Shown: positions 8,869 to 16,917 of the stretch, piece by piece
How positions within the stretch are numbered: the stretch's first letter is position 1
How the letters are laid out: each line of letters starts with the position of its first letter
From: Mesorhizobium sp. CA8
Lineage (GTDB): Bacteria; Pseudomonadota; Alphaproteobacteria; Rhizobiales; Rhizobiaceae
Assembly: GCF_020164955.1 (NCBI RefSeq)
Contig: NZ_JAIUHG010000004.1
Coordinates: forward strand, 1 to 64,000
Length of the DNA stretch: 64,000 nucleotides
Direction of reading: 5' to 3'
Translations under genes and position numbers: made by a program
Notes under the pieces: generated by a model
Seen by the model: the letters and a program-made list of their open reading frames with translations, nothing else
Database searches by the model: none
Told to the model about the DNA's origin: nothing

Positions 8869-10235
8869 CCGGGAGGCCGGCGAAATCCTCCGGTGAGCGG
8901 CGCAATCGCGGCTGCAATGCCGAGCAGCCGCGCTTCCGACCATTTCCTGCCGGCTAATTGAAGGCCGATCGGCAAGCCGTCGAGGTCCTGCCCGCAAGGG
9001 AACGCGAGCGCCGGATGGCTGGAATAATTGAAGACCGCTCCATAGGCCGGCAGCATCCAGTAGCTTTCTTCCTTGCCGTCGACCTTGAGCGGGCTGCCCG
9101 GCTTGCAGTGCGGGAAGGCCGTGGTCATGGCGACCGGGCAGAGCAAGGCATCGCAGCTGTCAAAGAACCGCTCCCAGGCAAGGGTCGATCGGTCGCGGCG
9201 GGTAAGCGCGGCGAACCAGCGCGACACCGGCGTCGGGTGCTCCGGCGGTTCCGGCTGCACGGCTTCCAACATCATGCCGATCAGCTTGCCGCCCTCGGCG
9301 AGGTCGTCGTGCAAGTCGAGTTTCGGCAATTTCGCGTTCTCCACAACCGCGCCAGCCGAGGCGAGCTGCGCGGCCAGGCTTTCGACGGCGGCACGGACTT
9401 CGGTGGCAACCGGGAAGCCCGGGAAAGATTCGGCCACGGCGATGCGCAGCGACTTGAGTTCGAGCTTCGGCATCGGCTCAACCGGCACGGGCGCCAAGTC
9501 GGTGTCCGCCCGGTCCGATCCGGCAATGATCCGATAGATCAGCGCCAGATCCTCGAGGTTGCGAGCAAGCGGGCCAACACATGACATCAGCCGCACGCTG
9601 CGCGGCATACCGCCCGGATCGGGAAAGGCGCCGGCCAGCGACACGCGATGTTCAGTTGGCTTCAGGCCATAGACGCCGCAGAAAGCAGCGGGCAAGCGTA
9701 TGGAATCTTGCATGTCGGTGCCGACTTCGAACGGAGTCATGCCTGTCGCGACTGCCGCGGCCGCGCCACCGCTTGAGCCGCCCGCCGTGCGCGACAGATC
9801 CCACGGATTGGAAGTGCGCCCGAACAGCGGGTTGTCGGACTGCCAATCGCCCAGCATAGCGGCGACGTTGGTCTTGCCGACCAGTATGGCGCCGGCTGCT
9901 TTCAGCCTTTCGACCACAGGGCTGTCCTGCCTAGCCATGTAGTCGGCGAACGGCGGAAAACCAACGGTGGTCCTGATACCCGCCGTCTCGTGCGCATCCT
10001 TCAGCGTGAATGGCACCCCGTGCAGTGGACCGAGCGTGTCGCCGCGAGCCTGCGCCGCATCGGCCAGCACGGCACGTGCCTGCGCCTGTTCCCGATCGAG
10101 GATGACGACAGCGTTGACCGCCCCGTTGTGCCGGTCGATCTGGGCAAGCTGCGCATCGAGCGCCTCGATCGCCGAAATTTTTCGCTGGGCAATGGCTGCC
10201 GCGAGCTCGGCAGTCGAGGAAAACCCGATATCCAT
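8862..10235 (-). CDS. Amidase-signature family hydrolase
   Basis: A 457-residue amidase of the Ser-cisSer-Lys class. The lysine is in ILVGKTNVAAM, the cis-serine in TAGGSSGGAAAAVATG, and the acylated serine in GTDMQDSIRLPAAFCGVYG. The last motif is normally GSDIGGSIRIPA; here Gln-Asp replaces Gly-Gly next to the nucleophile, in the stretch whose backbone forms the oxyanion hole. Activity may therefore be altered. The ATG at 10235 gives MDIGFSSTAELAAAI, a normal amidase N-terminus. The 3' end overlaps the convergent DAO gene. Confidence 0.9.
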   Translation of the reverse strand: MDIGFSSTAELAAAIAQRKISAIEALDAQLAQIDRHNGAVNAVVILDREQAQARAVLADAAQARGDTLGPLHGVPFTLKDAHETAGIRTTVGFPPFADYMARQDSPVVERLKAAGAILVGKTNVAAMLGDWQSDNPLFGRTSNPWDLSRTAGGSSGGAAAAVATGMTPFEVGTDMQDSIRLPAAFCGVYGLKPTEHRVSLAGAFPDPGGMPRSVRLMSCVGPLARNLEDLALIYRIIAGSDRADTDLAPVPVEPMPKLELKSLRIAVAESFPGFPVATEVRAAVESLAAQLASAGAVVENAKLPKLDLHDDLAEGGKLIGMMLEAVQPEPPEHPTPVSRWFAALTRRDRSTLAWERFFDSCDALLCPVAMTTAFPHCKPGSPLKVDGKEESYWMLPAYGAVFNYSSHPALAFPCGQDLDGLPIGLQLAGRKWSEARLLGIAAAIAPLTGGFRRPPGY

Positions 10236-10361
10236 GTACACACTCCGGCTGCTTGCCGCGCTTCGCCTTGAACATGGCGGATGAGGGCGCGGCTTCAAGC
10301 CGAATTCAGCATCCGAAGCTTACGGGCGCTTGATCGAAATTGCGCCAAGTGCCGATTTCCC

Positions 10362-11162
10362 TCACCCTGCCAGAGCCAACCGGACGGCCGCCGGCGCGAA
10401 AGGCTTGATGCTGGTGCTGTCGCGGGTCATGGTGACGAAACTCGACTGCGGAATCTCGTGCCAGGTGCGGCCGTCGCGATCGAACGGCTCGGAGACGATG
10501 CAACGGCCTACTCCCTTGGCGACAGCGCCGATATAGAGCGTCGGGGCATGCTCGTCGGTGGCGTAACGAACGGCGTGCAGCGCCCGACCGTCGCTGAAGG
10601 CGGCCGTCAGCTTCAGTGAAGGTTCGATGCCGGCCTGGCGCGCGGCCTCGATAACTCGACTGGTGGCGTGCGACACCGCACCTTGTGGATCCTGCGCCAG
10701 GCCTTCGCCGATCATAAGCTGAAAGAACAGTTCGGAATCCGTGCTGCCTTCGATCTGGTCGAACAACGTATCGGAGAGCGAATTCTCGAGCGCGCGACGG
10801 ATCTTCTCGAAGCCGCCGATCTGGCCGTTATGCATGAACGACCAGCGGCCCGAAACGAAGGGATGGCAGTTCGCGCGGGTCGTGGCGCCGCCTGTCGAGG
10901 CGCGCACATGGGCCAGGAACAGGCCGGATTTTATCTGGCGTCCAAGGCTCCTGAGATTGGTATCGGACCAGGCCGGCAGGACATCGCGGTAAAGGCCGGG
11001 TTCCGGCCGGTCGCCATACCAGGCTACGCCGAAGCCGTCGGCATTGATCGGCGATTTCGCCTCCTTCGCGCCATGGCTCTGAACGATCAGCGAATGGGAG
11101 GGTGCGGCGATGACGTCCTCCAGGAAGATCGCGTCGCCGAGATAGGCTGCCCACCTGCACAT
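10362..11162 (-). CDS. Class II glutamine amidotransferase, copy 2
   Basis: A 266-residue Ntn-hydrolase-type glutamine amidotransferase of the YafJ/EgtC-like group. After removal of Met1, Cys2 (MCRWAAYLG) would be the N-terminal nucleophile. The glutamine-site motifs HVRASTGGATTRANCHPF and FMHNGQIGGF are present. It is a stand-alone GATase domain, so the acceptor of the ammonia is unknown. It lies 147 bp downstream of a second copy (11310-12110), of the same length and about 80% identical by eye. Confidence 0.9.
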   Translation of the reverse strand: MCRWAAYLGDAIFLEDVIAAPSHSLIVQSHGAKEAKSPINADGFGVAWYGDRPEPGLYRDVLPAWSDTNLRSLGRQIKSGLFLAHVRASTGGATTRANCHPFVSGRWSFMHNGQIGGFEKIRRALENSLSDTLFDQIEGSTDSELFFQLMIGEGLAQDPQGAVSHATSRVIEAARQAGIEPSLKLTAAFSDGRALHAVRYATDEHAPTLYIGAVAKGVGRCIVSEPFDRDGRTWHEIPQSSFVTMTRDSTSIKPFAPAAVRLALAG

Positions 11163-11309
11163 TGTTTGATCCTCTGTCGATGCGTTCTGGGCGCGAATGG
11201 ATTCGCGACCCGTCGAGTGCCACAGATGACAGTTAGGAAGCCTGGGCGTCCTTACGCCGCGCTTACGTTTTGCTGATCTCTGCCTGAATCGGGCAGCCTG
11301 GATCTTGCT

Positions 11310-12110
11310 TCAGCCGACCAGCGCCAGCGGGGCCGCCGCCGGCGCAAACGGCCGGATGCCAGTGCCGCCCCTCGTCATGGTGACGAAGCTCGATGGCGGG
11401 ATCGTCTGCCAGTCGCCACCGTCGCGGTCGAAGGGCTCGGAGACGATGCAATGGCCGGCGCGTTTCGCAAAAGCTCCGGTATAGAGCGTCGGCGCATGGT
11501 CGTCGGTGGCGTAGCGCACGGCATAGAGCGCCTCGCCATCGGAAAAGGCCGCGGTCAGTTTCAACGCAGGTTCGATGCCGACGCGGCGCGAGGCCTCGAT
11601 GACGCGACCGGTTGCCCGCGACACCGCGCCCTGCGGGTCGCTCGCCAGTCCCTGGTCGATCATCAAGAGGAAAAAGAGCTCGGAATCGGTGGTGCCCTCG
11701 CGCTGGTCGAAGACCTCGTCGGAGAGCGAGTTCTCCAGCGCGCGGCGGATCTTTTCGAAGCCGCCGATCTGGCCGTTGTGCATGAACGACCAGCGGCCGG
11801 AGACGAAAGGATGGCAGTTCATGCGGCTGGTGGCGCCGCCGGTCGAAGCGCGCACATGGGCGAGGAACAGGCCCGACTTGATCTGCCGGCAGAGGCTCTT
11901 GAGGTTGGGATCGGACCATGCCGGCAGGATGTCGCGGTAGAGTCCAGGCTCGGGCCGGTCGCGATACCAGGCCAGACCGAAGCCGTCGCCGTTGGTCGGC
12001 GACTTGGCTTCCTGGGCGCAGTGGCTTTGGGCGATCAGCGAATGGCAGGGCGCGGTGATGATGTCTTCGAGGAAGACTGCTTCACCAAGATAGGCCGCCC
12101 ACCGGCACAT
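11310..12110 (-). CDS. Class II glutamine amidotransferase, copy 1
   Basis: A 266-residue paralogue of the next gene, with the same Cys2 nucleophile (MCRWAAYLGEAVF), HVRASTGGATSRMNCHPF and FMHNGQIGGF. The frame is open 75 codons upstream of the chosen ATG at 12110, but the nucleophile has to be residue 2, which fixes the start. Compared with the other copy it has extra cysteines (APCHSL, SHCAQ, SLCRQ). It follows the DUF6356 gene by 16 bp on the same strand, so both may be expressed from the promoter upstream of 12381. Confidence 0.9.
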   Translation of the reverse strand: MCRWAAYLGEAVFLEDIITAPCHSLIAQSHCAQEAKSPTNGDGFGLAWYRDRPEPGLYRDILPAWSDPNLKSLCRQIKSGLFLAHVRASTGGATSRMNCHPFVSGRWSFMHNGQIGGFEKIRRALENSLSDEVFDQREGTTDSELFFLLMIDQGLASDPQGAVSRATGRVIEASRRVGIEPALKLTAAFSDGEALYAVRYATDDHAPTLYTGAFAKRAGHCIVSEPFDRDGGDWQTIPPSSFVTMTRGGTGIRPFAPAAAPLALVG

Positions 12111-12126
12111 CGCATTCCACCATCTA

Positions 12127-12381
12127 TCAGGCGCGGTCCAGGAGAGCCTTTGGCTCCTTCGCCGCATGCGAACCTCTGTTGTGCGTGCGCTCATAGAGCT
12201 CGCGAACGATTCGGCTGGCCGTAGTCTCGAACAGAAATGGCAAGAAAGCGTGAACGAGCGCGGCGCCCGCCGCCATCGACAGGCGCGAGCAGAACCAGGC
12301 GGCGAAAGCCATATGGCCGAAATAGGTCTCGCCAACCTTCTCCGGGTGAGCCGTGAACAGTGCCGTAAACCGTGTCGTCAT
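12127..12381 (-). CDS. DUF6356 small membrane protein
   Basis: An 84-residue protein beginning MTTRFTALFTAHPEKVGETY, with a hydrophobic central stretch (FAAWFCSRLSMAAGAALVHA) that probably spans the membrane, then FLPFLFETTASRIVRELYER. This pattern fits the small DUF6356 family of rhizobia, whose function is unknown. The ATG at 12381 has a perfect AGGAGG seven bases upstream, which settles the start. It leads a probable operon with the two amidotransferases and is divergent from the Lrp-type regulator. Confidence 0.85.
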   Translation of the reverse strand: MTTRFTALFTAHPEKVGETYFGHMAFAAWFCSRLSMAAGAALVHAFLPFLFETTASRIVRELYERTHNRGSHAAKEPKALLDRA

Positions 12382-12496
12382 GGTGATCCCTCCTGCCGGG
12401 ACGAGCCCCGATAATGAGTATCGTGCCATACGGCTTTGGTTCATTGGTCCCAAATGATCCTTGCTTTTTGCTATTTTGTGGGACATTCATCCCAAC
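12382..12496. promoter_or_regulatory. Divergent promoter with GGGA/TCCC inverted repeats
   Basis: The region between the DUF6356 gene and the Lrp/AsnC gene contains TTGGTCCCAAATGATCC and, closer to the regulator, GTGGGACATTCATCCCAAC, in which GGGA and TCCC half-sites face each other. Lrp-type regulators commonly bind such imperfect palindromes in their own promoter. The role is inferred. Confidence 0.5.
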
Positions 12497-12967
12497 ATGT
12501 CGACAGAAATCGATGAGATTGATCGAAGATTGCTGGCCGAGCTGCAACGCGACGGCACGCTTTCGGTCGACCAGCTGTCGGAGCGGGTGGCGCTGTCGCG
12601 CAACGCCTGCTGGCGGCGCGTCAAGCGGCTGGAGGAGGATAGCGTCATCACCGGCCGCGTCGCGCTGGTCGATGCCGACAAGCTCGGGCTCGGGCTGTCC
12701 GTCTTCATCCTGGTCCGCACCTCCAACCACGATCCGGACTGGCTGCAGAAATTCCGCGCGGCGGTGACCGGCTTTGCCGAGATCACCGGCGTCTACCGGA
12801 TGTCGGGTGACCTCGACTACGTGCTGAGGGCCCGCGTCGCCGACGTCAAAGCCTACGACCGTCTCTACCAGCGGCTGATCGCCAAGGTGGCGCTGTCGGA
12901 CGTCTCGGCCTCCTTCGTCATGGAGGAGATCAAGGAGACCACCGTGGTGCCGGTGGAACTGCGCTGA
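12497..12967 (+). CDS. Lrp/AsnC-family transcriptional regulator
   Basis: A 156-residue regulator. The N-terminal helix-turn-helix is IDRRLLAELQRDGTLSVDQL through LSRNACWRRVKRLEEDSVI. The C-terminal RAM ligand-binding domain includes VTGFAEITGVYRMSGDLDYV. Members sense amino acids and bind as octamers. The ATG at 12497 was chosen because the protein then starts MSTEIDEIDRRLL, as usual. It is divergent from the DUF6356/amidotransferase cluster, which is therefore a candidate target together with its own gene. Confidence 0.92.
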   Translation: MSTEIDEIDRRLLAELQRDGTLSVDQLSERVALSRNACWRRVKRLEEDSVITGRVALVDADKLGLGLSVFILVRTSNHDPDWLQKFRAAVTGFAEITGVYRMSGDLDYVLRARVADVKAYDRLYQRLIAKVALSDVSASFVMEEIKETTVVPVELR

Positions 12968-13050
12968 CCGGAACTGCCTTGAAAGAAAGGCGTTGATAGC
13001 GTCACGGCCGGGTTGACTGAATCGGTACCCGCGCCGATAGGAGTGGGCTC

Positions 13051-13536
13051 ATGCGCACGGCTGTCCATTCTTCCTCCGTCATCGGCCCCACCGTCGGTTT
13101 CGTCAGGCTTCCGCATGGCGAAGGCCTGCCTCTGCCGGTCTATGAGAGCGCGGGCGCCGCCGGCATGGATTTGCGCGCCGCGGTGCCGGAGGACCGGCCG
13201 CTGCTCATCCTGCCAGGAAAACGCGCTCTGGTGCCGACCGGGCTTGTCCTGGAAATCCCGGAAGGCATGGAAGGCCAGGTGCGGCCGCGCTCGGGTCTCG
13301 CCTTCAAGCATGGCCTTACCGTCCTCAACTCGCCCGGCACCGTCGACAGCGACTATCGCGGCGAGGTGAAAGTGCTGCTCGTCAATCTCGGCGACGAGGA
13401 TTTCCCGGTGACGCGCGGCATGCGCATCGCCCAGATCGTCTTCGCCCCCGTCACCCAGGTTACGGTCGAGGAGCGCGCTCTCGCCGGCGGCACGACGCGC
13501 GGAGCCGGTGGGTTCGGATCGACCGGCACCGCTTAA
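13051..13536 (+). CDS. dut: Deoxyuridine 5'-triphosphate nucleotidohydrolase
   Basis: Homotrimeric dUTPase that converts dUTP to dUMP, keeping uracil out of DNA and feeding dTMP synthesis. The 161-residue product shows the conserved motifs in order: AGMDLRAAV (1), [20 protein letters not shown] (2 and 3, including the catalytic region) and, after [10 protein letters not shown] (4), the C-terminal [10 protein letters not shown] (5) that closes over the active site. Start [17 protein letters not shown] is typical of rhizobial proteins. Downstream lies the inverted repeat at 13548-13697. Confidence 0.96.
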   Translation: MRTAVHSSSVIGPTVGFVRLPHGEGLPLPVYESAGAAGMDLRAAVPEDRPLLILPGKRALVPTGLVLEIPEGMEGQVRPRSGLAFKHGLTVLNSPGTVDSDYRGEVKVLLVNLGDEDFPVTRGMRIAQIVFAPVTQVTVEERALAGGTTRGAGGFGSTGTA

Positions 13537-13547
13537 TGCCGGGCCGT

Positions 13548-13697
13548 ATTTCAATCATATTGAACCATTCTGCCGGGTGAATTCGAGCCAAATCCTTCGC
13601 CCTTCGGACTTGGCCGTGCTACCAGCACGGCCTGCGCCGAAGGTCTCGGCCTTGCTCGAATCTCCACCGACAGAATTGCTTCAATATGACTGAAACT
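13548..13697. repeat. 150-bp palindromic (RIME/MITE-like) element
   Basis: Long imperfect inverted repeat. The left end reads TTTCAATCATATTGAACCAT and the right end, reverse-complemented, TTTCAGTCATATTGAAGCAA. Similarity between the arms continues inward through CATTCTGCCGG / AATTCTGTCGG and ATTCGAGCC / ATTCGAGCA. The centre has a perfect 9-bp hairpin GGCCGTGCT-ACC-AGCACGGCC (13612-13632). Its right arm contains the ATG used by the next gene. Size and structure resemble rhizobial intergenic mosaic elements. Confidence 0.8.
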
Positions 13698-14356
13698 CGA
13701 CCCCTTCCAAAGCTGGTCATCTTCGACTGCGACGGGGTTCTGGTCGACACCGAGAATCTTGCCAATCGGCGCCTTGCGGAATGGCTGACCGCCGCCGGTT
13801 TTGCGACCACATTCGAATATTGCCGCAAGCATTTCTCCGGCCGCAGCATGGTCTCGGTGCAGAAGGAGATCGAAGAGACGACCAAGGCCAGGCTCGGCGC
13901 CGACTTCGTGGAGCGCTGGAATGCCGGCCTGCCGGACCTCTTTTCGCACGGGTCGAAGCAATCCCCTATGTGCGCGACTTCATCGATAAGGTGCGGGCCT
14001 CGGGCATCGCCTATTGCGTCGCTTCCTCGGCGCGGGTTTCGAAGATGTACATCACGCTCGGCCAGACCGGGCTGTTGCCGCTGTTCGAGCATGCGATGTT
14101 CTCATCCACCATGGTCAGCCGAGGCAAACCGTTCCCGGATCTCTTTCTTCATGCGGCGAAGACGATGGATTACGCGCCGGCCGACTGCATCCTCATCGAG
14201 GACAGCGTCGCCGGGACCGAGGCCGGCATCGCCGCCGGCATGCGGGTGTTCTCCTATTACGCCGATCCGTTCTCCGATCGCGATGGCCTGGCGGCGGCCG
14301 GCGGCATATTGTTCGACGATATGCGTGAACTTGCCGGGCTCGTGCCGATCCGCTGA
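13686..14356 (+). pseudogene. HAD-superfamily phosphatase with a frameshift
   Basis: The first frame encodes MTETRPLPKLVIFDCDGVLV (DxD nucleophile) to about GLPDLFSHG. A second frame continues with VEAIPYVRDFIDKVRASG, the SSAR motif-II serine, GKPFPDLFLHAAKTM and IEDSVAGTEAG (the distal acidic pair), ending at 14356. The shift lies near 13950-13952 in GGG; a fourth G would restore LFSHGVEAIP. All HAD motifs survive, so the break is recent or a sequencing error. Intact length would be about 223 residues. No ribosome site precedes the ATG, which lies inside the repeat at 13548-13697. Confidence 0.8.
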
Positions 14357-14420
14357 TCGCACCCGGCTGCGCATCGCAACGCGCCGTGCTAGCGTGAGCG
14401 CATCCGAGGGGGCGCGGTCG

Positions 14421-15275
14421 GTGATTTCCACCTTATGCCGTTTCATATTTGCATGCCTGCTGCTGCCATGCGTGTGCGCGGCCGCGCTGGCCCAGGCCGT
14501 CAGCTTCCCGGAACTGAACAGCGCCATTCCCGGGCACCAGGACGTTGCCTATTTCGACCTCGCCAAAATGATCGTGCCTGATCTCAAGCCCGGCAACGAC
14601 GGCTTCTACAAAGGCGGCGCGCCTATCGAGATGCGCGACATCCTCGGCGGCAATGATGGCGGATCGCCGCCCGAGATCATCAACCTGCCGAATGCGGCGG
14701 TGCTGGCCATCAAGGCCGGCGGCAAGGACCGGCTGGCGATGCTTCTCGATCTCGGCCAGTCGCAGGACAGCGCCGAAGGATTTGCCGTGCTGGCCCTTTA
14801 CGACCTCACGGGTAAGCCGAAGCTGCTCGACGCGGTCAATGTCGGAACCGACCAGAGCACCTATTTTCGTGATCCAGGAAAACTCCCGATCAGTGCGGAT
14901 GACGACGCGCTGATCACCATGAGCACGCATTTCAATTCGAACCAGGGCTATGTCGGCACGATCCTTATCCTCGTCCGGAATGACAGGTTCGAGGCGATCG
15001 ACCAGATCAATACGTTCGACGAGAATGTTTGTGCCTACAAGCGCACGCAGGACCTGTCCTTCCAGACGCACGGTGGCGACAAGCCCTACGCGGCGATCGA
15101 AGTAACGGTGACCGATGCCACCAAGCCGAGCGGGGAAAGCTGCGAGGAACCGGCGGCCAAGGCCGCCTCGCACGACATTTCCGTCACCTATCGCTGGGAC
15201 GATGTCAGGTCGCGCTATGTCAGGAATTCCGATGCCTTCGAGAAATTGTCAGCAGAGAACGAGAAACGCTTCTGA
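14421..15275 (+). CDS. Secreted protein of unknown function
   Basis: A 284-residue protein starting at GTG 14421, eleven bases after GAGGGGG. The N-terminus is a signal peptide (ISTLCRFIFACLLLPCVCAA, then ALAQA). The mature domain has no motif I recognise; it contains FPELNSAIPGHQDVAYFDLA and a C-terminal ITYRW-like SVTYRWDDVRSRYVRNSDAF. The frame is open upstream through the HAD region only because of that gene's frameshift, so the apparent fusion is not real. A second in-frame GTG at 14394 is possible. Confidence 0.75.
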   Translation: MISTLCRFIFACLLLPCVCAAALAQAVSFPELNSAIPGHQDVAYFDLAKMIVPDLKPGNDGFYKGGAPIEMRDILGGNDGGSPPEIINLPNAAVLAIKAGGKDRLAMLLDLGQSQDSAEGFAVLALYDLTGKPKLLDAVNVGTDQSTYFRDPGKLPISADDDALITMSTHFNSNQGYVGTILILVRNDRFEAIDQINTFDENVCAYKRTQDLSFQTHGGDKPYAAIEVTVTDATKPSGESCEEPAAKAASHDISVTYRWDDVRSRYVRNSDAFEKLSAENEKRF

Positions 15276-15353
15276 ACGAAACGCATCATTTGCCCGGTCC
15301 CGGCCCGCGCGATAGATTTCTCCCCACAACCCGATCATGATTGAGGATCCATC

Positions 15354-16160
15354 ATGGACAAAGGCAAGATTTTTCGCGATCTGCATGCCTCCACCTTCGT
15401 CATGCCCAACCCTTGGGACCTAGGCACGACCAAGCTTCTCGCTTCGTTCGGCTTCAAGGCGCTGGCGACGACCAGCGCCGGCTTCGCCTTCTCGCGCGGC
15501 CTGCCGGACGGCGCCGTGACCTTCGAGGCCATGATCCATCATTGCCGCGAGGTGACGGCGGCGACAGACCTGCCGGTTTCGGCCGATCTGGAGCGCGGCA
15601 AGGGCGACAGCCCCGAACAGGCCGCCGAGACCATCTTCGCGGCCGAAGCCGCCGGCCTTGCCGGCTGCTCGATCGAGGACTACACCGGCGACCCCTCCAA
15701 TCCGATCTACGATTTCTCGCTGGCGGCCGAACGCGTCGCGGCCGCCGTCGAGGCGGCCCGGGCGCTCAAGCATGATTTCGTCTTCACCGCGCGGGCCGAG
15801 AATTTCCTGTGGGGCAAGAGCGACCTCGACGACACCATCAAGCGACTGCAGGCCTTCGAGAAAGCCGGCGCCGACGTGCTTTACGCGCCGGGCATCGGCC
15901 ACGTCGAAATGGTGCGCACGATCTGCTCGTCGGTGAGCCGGCCGGTCAATGTGATGGCCCGACCCGGTTTCACCACCGCCGACCTTGCCATGGCCGGCGT
16001 CAAACGCATTTCGCTCGGACCGTGGCTGACCAATTTCGCCTATGGCATGCTGGAGACGGCAGCGCGCGAAATCCAGCAGGACGGCACCTTCGGCTTCACC
16101 CGCGCGGCGATGCCGTTCGGCAAGCTGCAGGCGCTGTTCCGTGGCGGCGACACCGACTAA
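15354..16160 (+). CDS. Isocitrate lyase/PEP mutase family protein
   Basis: A 268-residue member of the PEP-mutase/isocitrate-lyase superfamily (TIM barrel, Mg-dependent C-C or C-P bond chemistry). It shows MPNPWDLGTTKLLASFGFKA, LPVSADLERGKGD (metal-site acid), GCSIEDYTGD and RAENFLWG. The Cys of the KKCGH motif in true isocitrate lyases is absent. The substrate is not predictable; 2-methylisocitrate lyase or oxaloacetate decarboxylase-like activities occur in relatives. It overlaps the convergent CysZ-like gene by 4 bp. Confidence 0.87.
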   Translation: MDKGKIFRDLHASTFVMPNPWDLGTTKLLASFGFKALATTSAGFAFSRGLPDGAVTFEAMIHHCREVTAATDLPVSADLERGKGDSPEQAAETIFAAEAAGLAGCSIEDYTGDPSNPIYDFSLAAERVAAAVEAARALKHDFVFTARAENFLWGKSDLDDTIKRLQAFEKAGADVLYAPGIGHVEMVRTICSSVSRPVNVMARPGFTTADLAMAGVKRISLGPWLTNFAYGMLETAAREIQQDGTFGFTRAAMPFGKLQALFRGGDTD

Positions 16161-16852
16161 ACCAGCTCCTTCGCCGCAACCGCCTTGTGCAGGTGCACCA
16201 TCATGGCAGCCGCGAAGAGCGGCGTCAGGAGGTTGAGCAGCGGTACGGCGAGGAACAGGGCGATGACCAGCCCGGCCAGGAACACCGTGCCGACATATTT
16301 GCGGCGCAGCGCCTTGGCCTCCGCCTCGGGGCGGAAACGCATGGCGGCGAACTCGAAGAATTCGCGACCGAGCAGATAGCCGTTGACGATGAAGAAAGCG
16401 GCAATGTTGATGCCCGGCACCAGAAGCAAGAGCAGCGCGATGATGTTGCCGAGGACGACCACGCCAAAGAATTTGATCGCCAGCACAAGCGAATGCAGAG
16501 CCGGCACGGCATGGCCGGGCCGTTCGTTGGGATAATCGGTGCGCTCGATCACTTCGGCGACATCGTCGAGGAACAGGCCGGCGATGATCGCCGTCACCGG
16601 CGCGATGAGCAATGCCAATCCCACGGCCAGAACGATGCCGGCGATGATGCTGCCCAGCCACCCGGCCCAGGACGGCAGGCCCGGGAACAGCGTTTGCAGC
16701 CAGGGCCAGGCCAGCCATTCGATCAGGCTTTCCAGGCCGACCCACAGCGCCAGCAGAGCGAGCAGCGTCAGCCCCAGCGTCTTCAGGAAGACGGAGCGGA
16801 ATTCAGGCGAGAACAGCCGGCTGGCGGCGGCACGGGCGGCGTCTAGGATCAC
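16157..16852 (-). CDS. EI24/CysZ-like membrane protein
   Basis: A 231-residue inner-membrane protein with about four hydrophobic segments (around 25-45, 65-95, 135-160 and 195-220). The segment YLLGREFFEFAAMRFRP is the conserved signature of the EI24/CysZ family. CysZ imports sulfate in enterobacteria, but rhizobial members are only distantly similar and no sulfur gene lies nearby, so the substrate is uncertain. It appears monocistronic, with 65 bp to the DMT gene upstream. Confidence 0.83.
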   Translation of the reverse strand: MILDAARAAASRLFSPEFRSVFLKTLGLTLLALLALWVGLESLIEWLAWPWLQTLFPGLPSWAGWLGSIIAGIVLAVGLALLIAPVTAIIAGLFLDDVAEVIERTDYPNERPGHAVPALHSLVLAIKFFGVVVLGNIIALLLLLVPGINIAAFFIVNGYLLGREFFEFAAMRFRPEAEAKALRRKYVGTVFLAGLVIALFLAVPLLNLLTPLFAAAMMVHLHKAVAAKELV

Positions 16853-16917
16853 GGCAGGTCCAAGCCCTCATCGAGAAACGACGCCTCGCAGATAGGCCGG
16901 CTTGATCCTACGCGCAA

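Noticed and set aside
13686..15275. A single 529-codon open frame joining the HAD N-terminus to the secreted protein
   Set aside because: It exists only because of the HAD frameshift. The middle has no protein-like sequence, while another frame carries the HAD C-terminus. The secreted protein has its own start and signal peptide.
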